NCBI GenBank assembly: GCA_030608565.1
Contig: JAUWDY010000018.1
Location: 1 to 38,595 of the forward strand
Origin: Candidatus Bathyarchaeota archaeon
GTDB taxonomy: Archaea; Thermoproteota; Bathyarchaeia; Bathyarchaeales; Bathyarchaeaceae
Length of the DNA stretch: 38,595 nt
Direction: 5' to 3'
The notes beneath the pieces are model-generated. The model saw only the letters and a program-made list of their open reading frames with translations, had not been told where the DNA came from and did not search any database. A program made the position numbers and the translations under genes. Shown piece after piece: positions 1-7,592 of this stretch (the stretch's first letter is position 1; every line of letters begins with the position of its first letter).

Positions 1-285
1 GCCAATCCAGAGTTTAATACCTGTCTCAAAGAAGTTGGATAATCCTATTAAAGTGAAGAATAGTGTCGCGCTGGAAATCAGCCCTTCATGTGGTCTAATT
101 AAATGCTGTTCATCTGTCATTTGTTCGATCCATGAACTAAAATCGGAGATTAAATTTGGGTTGGCTATGAAGACTATACCTACTATCAAAATAAAAATCC
201 CGAAAGCCACTAAGCCTAAGTAATCTTTTTTGCGCCAGCCCGTACCAAAACAGGTCTCTCGTTCTTGAGTTGCCATAACCATCAT
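1..285 (-). CDS. Partial membrane protein, 3' end outside window
   Basis: An open frame runs off the left edge of the window. The readable N-terminal part is about 92-95 residues, starting at ATG 276, 282 or 285 (three in-frame ATGs, no clear ribosome-binding site). After a charged start (ATQERETCFGTGWRKKDY) comes a strongly hydrophobic segment (LGLVAFGIFILIVGIVFIA), a polar stretch, and a second hydrophobic segment (LISSATLFFTLIGLSNFF). This reads as a membrane protein with at least two transmembrane helices and a cytoplasmic N-terminus. I do not recognise the family. The next gene rightward is on the same strand and also membrane-associated, but about 140 bp separate them. Confidence 0.6.
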   Translation of the reverse strand, partial: MMVMATQERETCFGTGWRKKDYLGLVAFGIFILIVGIVFIANPNLISDFSSWIEQMTDEQHLIRPHEGLISSATLFFTLIGLSNFFETGIKLWIG

Positions 286-422
286 CTCGGTCTGGAGAAT
301 TTCGACTTTACTCCTCTTAAATTTTGCCTATTACTCGGGGTAGCATGCGGGCTACAGGTCTGTTGCTCATATTTGAAATTGACGTAATAGAGAGACTTAT
401 TTCTAGAAATGATTTGCTTCGC

Positions 423-1031
423 CTATTTCTCCACAGCTTTTCTTATTTTGCGCAGCTCTGAGAGAATTTGCTGGTTTGTATCCTTTGAAAGTTTGACTTC
501 CGCTTCTGCTTCTACTGCTTCTGGCTTCATTCCTTTTACAAATTTCATTACGACATCTTTTACTTCTTCGAAGTTCCTTATGCCTAGAATCACTGCTTCT
601 GCGACTTTTCCACCGCTGCTGGTTGCTCCAGAGAAACCTGCAGTTTGTATCGCGAGTTTGCCCAATCCAAAATGTCTGGAAATTGGACCTTGGTAAATGT
701 TAACGTTGGTTATGCGGTTATAGGGCACGAAGCTTTTTGTCTTCCACCATACTCCCCTTGTAACTGTGATTTTGTCGTCTTCAAGGACGTAGTGTATTGA
801 AGAATGAAATTTAGGAATCCAGTATAAGGTGAATCCTGCAACAATTATGAGTGGCACAAAAGATGATAGAGCGGCAGCCACAACTCTAATCTGCATCTCA
901 AATGAAAGCATGACAAATGCAACAACTGGAATCATCCACCAAAGAAAGCCGCCGGACAACACTATCACAAGATAAACCTGATAGAGTGCTTTAAGATCTG
1001 GATCTGCTCCAAATTCTCTTTCTACAGTCAT
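423..1031 (-). CDS. PH domain-containing (YdbS/bPH2-type) membrane protein
   Basis: About 202 residues from ATG 1031; an in-frame ATG at 1049 adds six residues. Two hydrophobic segments lie near the N-terminus (residues ~20-45 and ~50-75). They are followed by the typical bacterial/archaeal PH-2 (DUF304) domain, recognisable from HYVLEDDKITVTRGVWWKT, VPYNRITNVNIYQGPISRHFG and LAIQTAGFSG. In this family the sequence R-I-T-(D/N)-V-x-x-x-Q-x-P-x-x-R-x-F-G is the signature. The C-terminal tail is charged (EAEAEVKLSKDTNQQILSELRKIRKAVEK) and likely a short coiled coil. Function in the family is poorly known; it is thought to act at the membrane. No operon partner is evident. Confidence 0.85.
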   Translation of the reverse strand: MTVEREFGADPDLKALYQVYLVIVLSGGFLWWMIPVVAFVMLSFEMQIRVVAAALSSFVPLIIVAGFTLYWIPKFHSSIHYVLEDDKITVTRGVWWKTKSFVPYNRITNVNIYQGPISRHFGLGKLAIQTAGFSGATSSGGKVAEAVILGIRNFEEVKDVVMKFVKGMKPEAVEAEAEVKLSKDTNQQILSELRKIRKAVEK

Positions 1032-1200
1032 ATGAACACAACCCCGCAAACATATATTGATTTACGCTTTAAACATTTGGCAGGTACCATTCCCTATTTT
1101 AAATGAACAAAGCAAGTTGAAGCAGGAAAAAAATCTGCTGTTTCTGAGTTTTTATTTCTAATTTTGGCTAAAAAGTTAGAAACTTTCTAGGTTCTTCTAG

Positions 1201-1217
1201 GTGTACATACACATGTG
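1201..1217. repeat. Alternating purine-pyrimidine tract
   Basis: Seventeen strictly alternating bases (GTGTACATACACATGTG), ending two bases before the stop codon of the dimethylarginine-hydrolase-like gene. One of a set of such tracts in this window. Confidence 0.6.
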
Positions 1218-1218
1218 A

Positions 1219-1986
1219 TTACCATACTATTGATAGGCAAGTTAGAGCGCCATCTCCTTTACGGAATTCTGATGTGTCTAATTCCTTAACCGGAAAACCT
1301 TCCTTTTCTATGAGTTTCTTCGTCTTCGGGTAGCCCTTCGCCATCAAGATTGTTCCGTTTATGGCAAGACAGTCTGTAGCGTATTCTTCTCCTTTTGGAG
1401 CCACAATTTTGTTGTAGTTTCGCAGAATTTCCGTGTCAAAGTGTTCCTTTGAAAGTATGACATAGTTTTCTCCGAGATAAGTGCACGCAGACTTTAGATG
1501 AAGCACGTTGTGGATCTTTACTGGAACTATCTCTAAGTTGCTGTTTTCCAGAATCTTCTTGAGCTGCACTATAGCTTGCAAATTAGTTCGATTTGAGAGG
1601 CCTACGAAAATTCTATCTTCAATTTTAAGAACGTCTCCGCCATCAATGGTTGCTGGCGGTTTGGTATAATGCGTTTCTTTTAATTTTTCCAGAACTTTGG
1701 CGACTTCAACTACTTCGTTAGCTCGTGATTTTATGCTTATATTGCAGATTACTGCTTTTTCTCCAAATATTACGGCTGTGTCTTCTACAAAACAGCTATC
1801 AGGAAGATTATTGTCGCCTTCTATCCAGACAAGTTCTAGTCCAAACTTCTGTAAAGCCTTGCAATATTCTGCATGTTGTCTCTTTGCAGAATCAACATCT
1901 ATCTTCTCAATTTTCGTCCTTACACACTGATCATATGAATCAGGTGCAGGTCGAACAATAGCATATTTGACTGAAGCTGTATTCAT
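1219..1986 (-). CDS. Dimethylarginine dimethylaminohydrolase-like (amidinotransferase family) enzyme
   Basis: 255 residues, close to the 254 of the Pseudomonas DDAH. The guanidino-modifying fold is visible: LPDSCFVEDTAVIF (residues 61-74), the acidic IDGGDVL motif (114-120), catalytic His163 in HNVLHLKSACTYLG, and the nucleophile Cys250 in GALTCLSIVW at the extreme C-terminus. These align with Glu114, His162 and Cys249 of DDAH. The family hydrolyses N-omega-methylated arginine to citrulline and methylamines. Some archaeal members may instead act on arginine or a related guanidine, so the substrate is an inference. It stands alone, starting at ATG 1986. An alternating purine-pyrimidine tract (1201-1217) begins just after its stop and another (2003-2014) lies just upstream. 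Confidence 0.88.
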   Translation of the reverse strand: MNTASVKYAIVRPAPDSYDQCVRTKIEKIDVDSAKRQHAEYCKALQKFGLELVWIEGDNNLPDSCFVEDTAVIFGEKAVICNISIKSRANEVVEVAKVLEKLKETHYTKPPATIDGGDVLKIEDRIFVGLSNRTNLQAIVQLKKILENSNLEIVPVKIHNVLHLKSACTYLGENYVILSKEHFDTEILRNYNKIVAPKGEEYATDCLAINGTILMAKGYPKTKKLIEKEGFPVKELDTSEFRKGDGALTCLSIVW

Positions 1987-2098
1987 GATTTCATCACTTC
2001 AATTCTGTGCACATACAACAGATAACTCATTTTTTATCAATTTTTCTTTCGAAAAAATCTTATAATAATTCATTTATATGTTGAGCTTGGTGATTTGC

Positions 2099-2362
2099 TT
2101 GCCACATGTTATTGAAGTTACCGTAAAGAGTCAAAAGGGAAAATGTGCGCTTGGACACAAAGTAGGCGATAAAATTGTTTTCGATGGTAGATCGGTTAGA
2201 GGAGATATATGCTATAGTGCGCTTATGGTTCTGCTGCCAAAGATTTACGCTATGCGCTACGGAGTAGAGTTCCCATGGAGCGAAGATGGAGACACAATAT
2301 TCAATGCTTGCCCAGATCCAGAGAACCCTGTCGTATTCGAAATCCGACGTATTAGGAAATAG
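2099..2362 (+). CDS. TIGR04076 family protein
   Basis: About 87 residues (MPHVIEVTVKSQKGKC...). It matches the TIGR04076 pattern: an N-terminal strand, G-x-C-x-x-G-H-x-V-G-D, ICYSA, a proline-rich LPKIYAMRYGVEFPW, and the C-terminal ACPDPENPVVFEIRRI. I chose TTG 2099 because GGTGA at 2089-2093 sits five bases upstream, and because family members begin right at this strand; an ATG at 2078 would add seven poor residues. A TATA-like stretch (TTATAATAATT, ~2060-2070) precedes it. The role of this small family is unknown; the conserved Cys residues suggest metal or redox chemistry. Confidence 0.85.
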   Translation: MPHVIEVTVKSQKGKCALGHKVGDKIVFDGRSVRGDICYSALMVLLPKIYAMRYGVEFPWSEDGDTIFNACPDPENPVVFEIRRIRK

Positions 2363-2421
2363 TTGTCAGCAAAAGCCTACGTTTAATTCGTAACGTTTTT
2401 TCAAAGGCGCACGCGAGAGTT

Positions 2422-3192
2422 TTAAGGTTTTTTTCCGGTGATATAGAAACCACGTTTTTTAAATTGTTCAAGCAGATGCTTTGGATCTGGATCCCATTGA
2501 CCCAACTTCCTACAGATGTGTTCCGTCCAACTGTAATTGTCGTAGGTGAAAGTTTCTTTGCGATCACCTTCTAGGCGTATCTTCGCTTTTAGATTGTGAT
2601 AGTAGTCTTGTGCAAGGTATCCGTCATCCATTTGCTGCATGGCTTTTGATATTGTATCTTGATCTATCTTAGGATATTTGTCCTCAAAAAGAGTGAATTC
2701 TATTGGGTATCGAGGTCGTGTCGGTGGTTCTTCCGCTGGATAGCCCATCACTAATTGTACTAGTGGAAACACTCTCTTAGGCAGGTTATACTTTTTCGCG
2801 ATTTTTTCCGCTCGATATGGTGCACTTCCTAGCAAGCAGCTTCCAAGTCCCAGACTTCTTCCTGCAACAATCATATTCTCCGTCATCAAGGATGCATCTT
2901 GAATGCCAAGGACCAATAATGCCAAATCATTCATGACCAATTTCCAGTTTCTTCTAGTCATTATATGTTCGAATTTATGAGGATCAAGACAGATCGTAAA
3001 CAAAAGTGGTGCTTTGTAGGGGTTCTGCTCTCCGTTTCGTGACAGTAGCACGCTGTAGGATTGATAAGCGAAAGGTGCTTGTTGACCGGCTCTAACAATT
3101 GTTTCTATCACTTCATCAGAAGGCACTTCATCAGTATATTTTCGGATTGACTTGTGATCAAGCATGGTCTGGATAACAGGATTATTCTTCAT
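2422..3192 (-). CDS. Nitroreductase family FMN-dependent oxidoreductase
   Basis: 256 residues from ATG 3192 (MKNNPVIQTMLDHKSIRKYTDE), preceded by a GGGAGAT ribosome-binding site; an earlier in-frame start at 3243 lacks one. The N-terminal D-H-K-S-I-R-K-Y motif binds the FMN phosphate. Other nitroreductase marks are RAGQQAPFAYQSYSV, the substrate-channel region AGRSLGLGSCLLGS, and the LVQLVMGYPAEEPPTRPR strand-turn. The length and the C-terminal extension resemble the NfsA-like branch of two-electron NAD(P)H-dependent flavin reductases. The substrate cannot be told from sequence. It is convergent with the TIGR04076 gene, 60 bp apart, with a short alternating GCGCACGCG tract in between. Confidence 0.9.
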   Translation of the reverse strand: MKNNPVIQTMLDHKSIRKYTDEVPSDEVIETIVRAGQQAPFAYQSYSVLLSRNGEQNPYKAPLLFTICLDPHKFEHIMTRRNWKLVMNDLALLVLGIQDASLMTENMIVAGRSLGLGSCLLGSAPYRAEKIAKKYNLPKRVFPLVQLVMGYPAEEPPTRPRYPIEFTLFEDKYPKIDQDTISKAMQQMDDGYLAQDYYHNLKAKIRLEGDRKETFTYDNYSWTEHICRKLGQWDPDPKHLLEQFKKRGFYITGKKP

Positions 3193-3332
3193 GCCATCTC
3201 CCTCTTTCATATAGTAGGCTTCTAACTTTCTACTTTGCAACAAATATAGATTTTATGAACTTCTAATTTTTTCCGTTAGGTTAGAAAGTTATAGACTTGG
3301 AAGGTTTCATCTAACGCGTGTATACAGAAAGC

Positions 3333-3464
3333 CTATTTTCTCCCTTTGCGCCTTTTAGGAAGGGCAACTTTCTTCTTCTGTTTCATCTTCATCTTCTTAG
3401 CCCTTTGCAACTGTCTATGCTGTTCCCGACCTGCAGCTTTGTCTTTCTTGCTTCTTCTAGCCAT
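3333..3464 (-). CDS. Small highly basic protein (43 aa)
   Basis: A short gene from ATG 3464 to TAG 3333. A textbook GGAGGT ribosome-binding site lies six bases upstream of the ATG (complement of 3471-3476), which is the main reason to call it. The product begins MARRSKKDKAAGREQHRQLQ and ends ALPKRRKGRK. It is roughly 45 per cent Lys/Arg, has no acidic cluster and is predicted to be mostly helical. Such composition suggests nucleic-acid or ribosome binding, but I do not recognise a family. It is flanked on both sides by alternating purine-pyrimidine tracts (3314-3326, 3492-3508, 3523-3535). Confidence 0.72.
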   Translation of the reverse strand: MARRSKKDKAAGREQHRQLQRAKKMKMKQKKKVALPKRRKGRK

Positions 3465-3491
3465 ATTTTGACCTCCACTTTGCGGATAACC

Positions 3492-3535
3492 CATGCATGC
3501 ATACATACTGATTAAAAAACATTATGCGTACACGC
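3492..3535. repeat. Paired alternating purine-pyrimidine tracts
   Basis: CATGCATGCATACATAC (3492-3508) and TATGCGTACACGC (3523-3535) are both strictly alternating and separated by 14 bp of AT-rich sequence, upstream of the small basic protein gene. Confidence 0.6.
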
Positions 3536-3663
3536 TTTAGTTTAGGCAATACGATATACGAACAAAGCCCAAATACAGAGAGATTGGAGGGAACGGAGAG
3601 GCAAAGGAGAGACAGAAAGAAGACTTTTTTTATCTATTAGTTCACTAATAACAATACTTTCTA

Positions 3664-3909
3664 GTGGTCACATTGGGAAGCGATGATTGGTGTGTAGCAG
3701 TCTTTAAATGTAAGTCAGAAAATGTTGAAAAAGTCCTCGTTGGTTTCTTTGAATTCGTAAAAGATCTTCAAGGTGTGGAAGATCTGCATTTTCTTATTAG
3801 AGATCGTGCACGCATGCAGAAAGTTCAGTCACACAAGGTTGAAGCGAACTACATCAGTAGTCTTATGAAGCTCATTTCCATTACTGCAGCGATGAAGAAT
3901 ATACTGTAA
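3664..3909 (+). pseudogene. Probable truncated gene fragment (unknown family)
   Basis: 81 codons starting at GTG 3664. The first ~48 residues look like a genuine ordered protein (DDWCVAVFKCKSENVEKVLV then DLHFLIRDR). The remainder changes character and reads antisense into the end of the neighbouring membrane protein gene (overlap 3849-3909). The change falls at an alternating purine-pyrimidine tract (3805-3818). I interpret this as a gene whose 3' part was lost at that point. No ribosome-binding site is obvious and I cannot name the family. Confidence 0.4.
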
Positions 3910-4400
3910 ATGTAAGCCAAATCTTTCAGGGAAATTGTTCTACTCAGTGCCTTCTTGATTGTCAGGTATATACCGTATCCCTCGATTATCCCAATTGGTG
4001 CACTTACTACCAGAACTTTAGGAAGCGCTCCAATGTCTATCGCTCCAAAAATAAGAGTGCTTGCACGCAGAATGCTCAGAAAGACGATTAGAATTGTGAA
4101 TACTATGGCAAAGGTTCCAGGATGCTCAAGAACTACATGTTCATATTTCTGCCCTTTGAAGAAGTCTTGAACCACCAAATTAACGTAAAAGGTCATACCC
4201 AATAAAATCAGAGATACTACAGTAACGTTATGAATGAAAACCGTGAAAAAAGCTAGAAGCTGATTTGAAAATAAAGTATCTAGTGTTTGGAAGAAGATAA
4301 CGTTCTCAAAGTAGGAAAGGATCAAAAGAATTAGAAAAGCTAAACCTAGTAACACCAACCTTCTTCTTTCATCAAGCAATAGACAAGCCTCGAAGAACAA
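3849..4400 (-). CDS. Multi-pass membrane protein of unknown function
   Basis: Up to 183 residues from TTG 4400. A TTG at 4379 (MLDERRRLVLLG) is an alternative with GAGG eight bases upstream, and is perhaps better. Hydrophobic segments occur around residues 14-35, 48-72, 95-120, 122-145 and 160-180, giving about five helices. Between helices two and three lies a conserved-looking loop (DFFKGQKYEHVVLEHPGTF). The overall architecture recalls SpoIIM/DUF95-like proteins, but similarity is not strong enough to name it. The gene converges on the truncated fragment at 3664-3909. Confidence 0.65.
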   Translation of the reverse strand: MFFEACLLLDERRRLVLLGLAFLILLILSYFENVIFFQTLDTLFSNQLLAFFTVFIHNVTVVSLILLGMTFYVNLVVQDFFKGQKYEHVVLEHPGTFAIVFTILIVFLSILRASTLIFGAIDIGALPKVLVVSAPIGIIEGYGIYLTIKKALSRTISLKDLAYIYSIFFIAAVMEMSFIRLLM

Positions 4401-4465
4401 TCGGTAGGAAGTTAACGACTTAGAGATAATATGGATAAATTCATAGTCAACTTATATGATAAGAC

Positions 4466-4501
4466 CTATCGAAACTGTCCCTTCGACATTTTCTCAACCA
4501 T
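4466..4501 (-). pseudogene. Remnant of a tyrosine recombinase 3' end
   Basis: Read on the minus strand this encodes VEKMSKGQFR-stop, nearly matching the VEKMSRGKV terminus of the integrase that ends at 4798. Eighteen bases (TCGACATTTTCTCAACCA) are identical at 4484-4501 and 4811-4828. It is either the relic of an older recombinase copy or a duplicated attachment-type sequence. An alternating CATGCATGCAT tract abuts it. Confidence 0.5.
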
Positions 4502-4544
4502 GCATGCATTGAAGATATTTACGTTACGATACAAGAAGCGCGTT

Positions 4545-4687
4545 TTACTCATACCTTACCAAATAAATTGGCGCGTCTTTCAGATGCCATAAAAGCTCTC
4601 GGTACGTTTCCATGGCTTCTTCTCGCTTTTTCCTTTCATGTTAGGTATTTCTTCCTCCAATCTTCTGAGCTTAGTCACAGTCTTCAT
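4545..4687 (-). pseudogene. Frameshifted small charged gene
   Basis: From ATG 4687 the frame reads MKTVTKLRRLEEEIPNMKGK and then runs to an early stop. One frame over, the sequence continues as REEAMETYRELLWHLKDAP and IYLVRYE-stop (TAA at 4545-4547). Joining the frames with a one-base correction near 4625-4640 gives a coherent helical protein of about 47 residues. This is either a decayed gene or a base-call error. I do not recognise the family. Confidence 0.45.
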
Positions 4688-4797
4688 TTTGAACTCGCTT
4701 CATACTCTCTTTGAGTATTTCTTATATCGTAATATGTAATAAACTTTTCCGTTTCTCTGTTTAACAAATATACAATGCACGCACGCCGATCTCAAGT

Positions 4798-5382
4798 CTA
4801 AACTTTTCCTCTCGACATTTTCTCAACCAATTCTTTCACCGACATTTTCACATACCGCGTGGGCGTTTCCTCCTTGCTCCATCCAAAAAATTTCATTAAC
4901 TCTGGTACTGTCAAATCTTTTTCAATCGCTAACTGACTTGCTCTCTCCCCTCGGAACCTGTGAGGCCACCAGTCCTCATTAATCTCTGTTACCCTCCTAT
5001 ACAGCCAATCGTACTTATAGGGGAACAATAATCCTTCACCCGACTCTCGCACCCACTCCATCATCGGAGCCACCAGTGACTCTCCTTTAGGCATCGGAAC
5101 ATTCCTCTTCGCCCTCACAGGATTTCTCTGCTTCAAAACCACCATTCCTGTAATGAGGATATGATCCCCTTTATCATGGAATTGCCCACCTTTCAATGAC
5201 AAAACCTCATTAGCTCTGCCACCAGTCTCGAACAAAGTGGCAATCAATCCCTTCTCGATCATGGTGTCGCATCTATTCACCATACCCGATAAAACCTTCC
5301 ACCCGCAGAAATAGTTGATATTCAAGCAACTACGTCTATGGTACTCATGGTGAGTCCACCATCCTTCTCCCAATTTAATCAT
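4798..5382 (-). CDS. Tyrosine recombinase/integrase, catalytic domain only
   Basis: 194 residues. The catalytic residues of the lambda-type integrase family are visible: first Arg in LFETGGRANEVLSL, the His-x-x-Arg box as WWPHRFRGERASQLA, and a terminal Tyr in TPTRYVKMSVKELVEKM. There is no recognisable N-terminal SAM-like DNA-binding domain: an in-frame stop lies a few codons upstream of ATG 5382, so the gene is either a short archaeal type or 5'-truncated. It is the last gene of a same-strand block that resembles an integrated plasmid or virus. A perfect 10-bp inverted repeat (5401-5424) lies immediately upstream. Site-specific DNA integration/excision is the expected role. Confidence 0.8.
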   Translation of the reverse strand: MIKLGEGWWTHHEYHRRSCLNINYFCGWKVLSGMVNRCDTMIEKGLIATLFETGGRANEVLSLKGGQFHDKGDHILITGMVVLKQRNPVRAKRNVPMPKGESLVAPMMEWVRESGEGLLFPYKYDWLYRRVTEINEDWWPHRFRGERASQLAIEKDLTVPELMKFFGWSKEETPTRYVKMSVKELVEKMSRGKV

Positions 5383-5400
5383 TACTCCTACTGCTTTCCA

Positions 5401-5424
5401 TCAAGGAAATAATGATTTCCTTGA
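5401..5424. promoter_or_regulatory. Perfect inverted repeat upstream of integrase
   Basis: TCAAGGAAAT at 5401-5410 and its exact complement ATTTCCTTGA at 5415-5424 are separated by AATG. It sits 19 bp upstream of the integrase start codon. Plausible roles are an operator controlling the recombinase, a recombinase core site, or a terminator for the preceding gene of the block. The arms are too AT-balanced and lack the T-run expected of a terminator. Confidence 0.5.
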
Positions 5425-5656
5425 AAGAAGGTCTTTTTGGTCGTATCGTGTGATACATTTGGGGGTGTATAATATTATAGTATAGATACCCTAGACATAT
5501 ATCTCTCTCTGTCTTTTTTGGTGTTCCCTATGGTAATCCACCATAACATCCTACATACCGCTAATTTCTAGTGCTACACTATCTACTTTACCATTAGAAT
5601 CGTCAATGTAAGGTCTCTACTCTTCCATACCGAATAAAGAAAGGTCTATGGTGTTC

Positions 5657-5920
5657 TTATGGTGTTGGCGGGATACTATACACCACATACAGTTTCCTAG
5701 GACTCTCCCGTTCCCACTCTAAACAATCGTTGCTCTCAACTATCCCCTTTAGCTTCCTATACGCTGGCTCCCTTGAACACTGGTAAATTTCCTGTATCTT
5801 CGGCAACAAATCTTTCAGTCGAATCCTGTTGTTGTCCCTAAACAGTTGCGTCAGAAGTTTGCCTCTCTCACGCGCCTTTCTTATCTCTTCCGGGGTTGGC
5901 GGTTTTATGAATTGAGCCAT
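5657..5920 (-). CDS. Putative winged-helix DNA-binding protein of the integrated element
   Basis: 87 residues from ATG 5920, chosen because AGGTGA lies five to six bases upstream (complement of 5926-5931); an in-frame start nine bases further upstream would overlap that site. The sequence TPEEIRKARERGKLLTQLF, then RLKDLLPKIQEIYQCSREPA and KLYVVYSIP has the helix-helix-helix-wing outline of a winged helix, with SREPAYRKLKGIV as the likely recognition helix. No specific family is recognised. It may be a regulator of the element, given the palindromic site next to the downstream integrase. Confidence 0.6.
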   Translation of the reverse strand: MAQFIKPPTPEEIRKARERGKLLTQLFRDNNRIRLKDLLPKIQEIYQCSREPAYRKLKGIVESNDCLEWERESPRKLYVVYSIPPTP

Positions 5921-6042
5921 TTTTTTCACCTTTGGCGGCTACACGGGCTTGGAAACTCGCGACTCGTCGCTGACATAACCGCTCAAGATCAATTATTCCC
6001 TTTACAGAACTAGAATTTTTTGATTGAAACGTTATGCGTGCT

Positions 6043-7314
6043 TTACGGACGTGTAATTCTGTCCTTGTACTTCTTCTTGAAATCATAAACGTTTGCTTGA
6101 TAGCTTCTGGCAAAGAATTTAACAACTGTTTCCGCTAATCCTTCAATCTCAACATCGAGGAATTTTGCTCCCACGCTGAAACCTAGCCCTGCAAGGAATC
6201 CCTCTAAACCTCCAGTAAATGCTGATGCTGCACTTCCTATAGCAGCTATTGAAATAGGTACACCTGTTCTGATATCTTTTATCTGTTTTGGGATTGTCTT
6301 GTCGTTCCAGACGTTATCGAGAATTCCAGACAGATCTTCTGCATTTTTTTTCACTATGTCAGGATGATTTGTAACTATTGCGTCATTCATGGATTCTTGG
6401 ATCTTTTGCAAATCGTAGTCATCATAATGGTCAATTACATCATAACATGCTCTCATCCCTAGTGGGGCATAAGTCAGCTTTTTCAAAAGAAATTTGCCAA
6501 TCTCATACGGAAATCGAACTTCTTCTGGTCGGTAAAAAGCTGGGAGAACACTAGCAGACTTTGTCTCCGCAAACGTGAAGTTTACTAATTTGCTACGTTG
6601 GTCACGTAAAGGACCGACAATGAAGTCGTTGCAAACTGAAAGTACCCTCACTGCTTCATGAAAGTCATCTACCATGAGAGCTTCGACCTCCTCAACAATT
6701 GTGTAATGTCTAAGCTTGAGAGTTACGTACGCGCTTAGACAGAAACTCAAATAATATCTGAAGAGCCCAGACCCAAACTGTCGACTAACAGTCTCCTTCA
6801 GAGAATCAAAAAATCCAAGACTTCCCAGAGTGAAGAAGGTGGCTTTGGCTTCCTCAATCTCTTTTTCATTAAAGAAAATGGTGTGTGGAATTGTATGGTG
6901 GACTGGAGGTTTCAATTCTTCGAAAAACGGGTCAAGATAATCCAGTCCCTCATATTGAAGCGCAGTCGCCCCGAGAACTACCTGCAATCTTCCCGTATCT
7001 TTGATGAAATCGATTACTGAGGGTATTTCTGATTTTTTGAAAAACCACGCCTCAAATTCTGAATAAGAAATTGGAGGAAGTGAGAGAATTAAGGAACCAC
7101 AAAAGGGAACTTGAGCCCAAATTCTCTCCCATTTAGTGGAGTCACGTGATGCAACTGCGACGGGCTTCTGAAGTTTCACAAAACGGTCATCAGTAGGAAA
7201 CCTATCCTTCTCAAAATCGAATTTTCCTTCTCGTATCCTCATTTCGAGCTTTTCGACTTCACTTCGCTCTTTCTGCTCATAATCCTCCAGATATTCCCTA
7301 TCCAAAATACTCAA
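6043..7314 (-). CDS. Unknown 423-residue protein of the integrated element
   Basis: Starts at TTG 7314 (MSILDREYLEDYEQKERSEV) with no ribosome-binding site, so it may be leaderless. The N-terminal 35 residues are highly charged and likely helical. The middle is a mixed alpha/beta region with many aromatic residues. Near residues ~350-385 there is a glycine/alanine-rich hydrophobic hairpin (SIAAIGSAASAFTGGLEGF and following) that could insert into a membrane or form an oligomer interface. The C-terminus is basic (FKKKYKDRITRP). I do not recognise a family. Its position between the ATPase and the small DNA-binding protein suggests an element-borne role. Confidence 0.65.
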   Translation of the reverse strand: MSILDREYLEDYEQKERSEVEKLEMRIREGKFDFEKDRFPTDDRFVKLQKPVAVASRDSTKWERIWAQVPFCGSLILSLPPISYSEFEAWFFKKSEIPSVIDFIKDTGRLQVVLGATALQYEGLDYLDPFFEELKPPVHHTIPHTIFFNEKEIEEAKATFFTLGSLGFFDSLKETVSRQFGSGLFRYYLSFCLSAYVTLKLRHYTIVEEVEALMVDDFHEAVRVLSVCNDFIVGPLRDQRSKLVNFTFAETKSASVLPAFYRPEEVRFPYEIGKFLLKKLTYAPLGMRACYDVIDHYDDYDLQKIQESMNDAIVTNHPDIVKKNAEDLSGILDNVWNDKTIPKQIKDIRTGVPISIAAIGSAASAFTGGLEGFLAGLGFSVGAKFLDVEIEGLAETVVKFFARSYQANVYDFKKKYKDRITRP

Positions 7315-7320
7315 CCATAT

Positions 7321-7592
7321 TACTCAATGCAGATCAATCCTATTTGTATTACGCACGCGCTGCTCCGATGAGGGATACGATATTTTTTTCCCTTATCTTA
7401 CTCTTTAATATCTAAAACTCAAATCTCTACATCTACATAACATAAAAAACCCTCATATCCCTCATCGTTCACCATCAGCTACCGCTTCCCAGACGTCTTC
7501 GAACCCTGATCTCTGAATGCTGCAGATAATAACTTGTCTTGACCCATGTTACTTTAATATATTAATAAAATAACTTGTCTTAAGCCAAGATA
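7321..7592. other. AT-rich repeat region, candidate replication origin of the element
   Basis: 272 bp without a gene between the 423-residue protein and the ATPase. It contains a 12-bp inverted repeat (CGATGAGGGATA at 7366-7377; TATCCCTCATCG at 7456-7467), two copies of AATAACTTGTCTT (7528-7540 and 7569-7581), the palindrome-rich TTAATATATTAATAA at 7554-7568, and an alternating TACGCACGCGC tract (7350-7360). Iteron-like repeats plus an AT-rich segment beside a helicase-like gene are typical of plasmid origins. That role is inference; promoter/operator functions could also explain the repeats. Confidence 0.4.

Larger units (their letters stand above)
4401..4797. other. Intergenic stretch with gene remnants
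   Basis: 397 bp between the membrane protein and the first integrase. It holds a copy of an integrase 3' end (4466-4501), an alternating GCATGC tract (4499-4509), a frameshifted small gene (4545-4687) and another alternating tract (4775-4786). I see no intact gene. The content marks this as the ragged left edge of the integrated element. Confidence 0.6.

Noticed and set aside
409-696. Plus-strand reading frame opposite the PH-domain gene
   Set aside because: Serine/phenylalanine-rich antisense of a clear gene; no ribosome-binding site.
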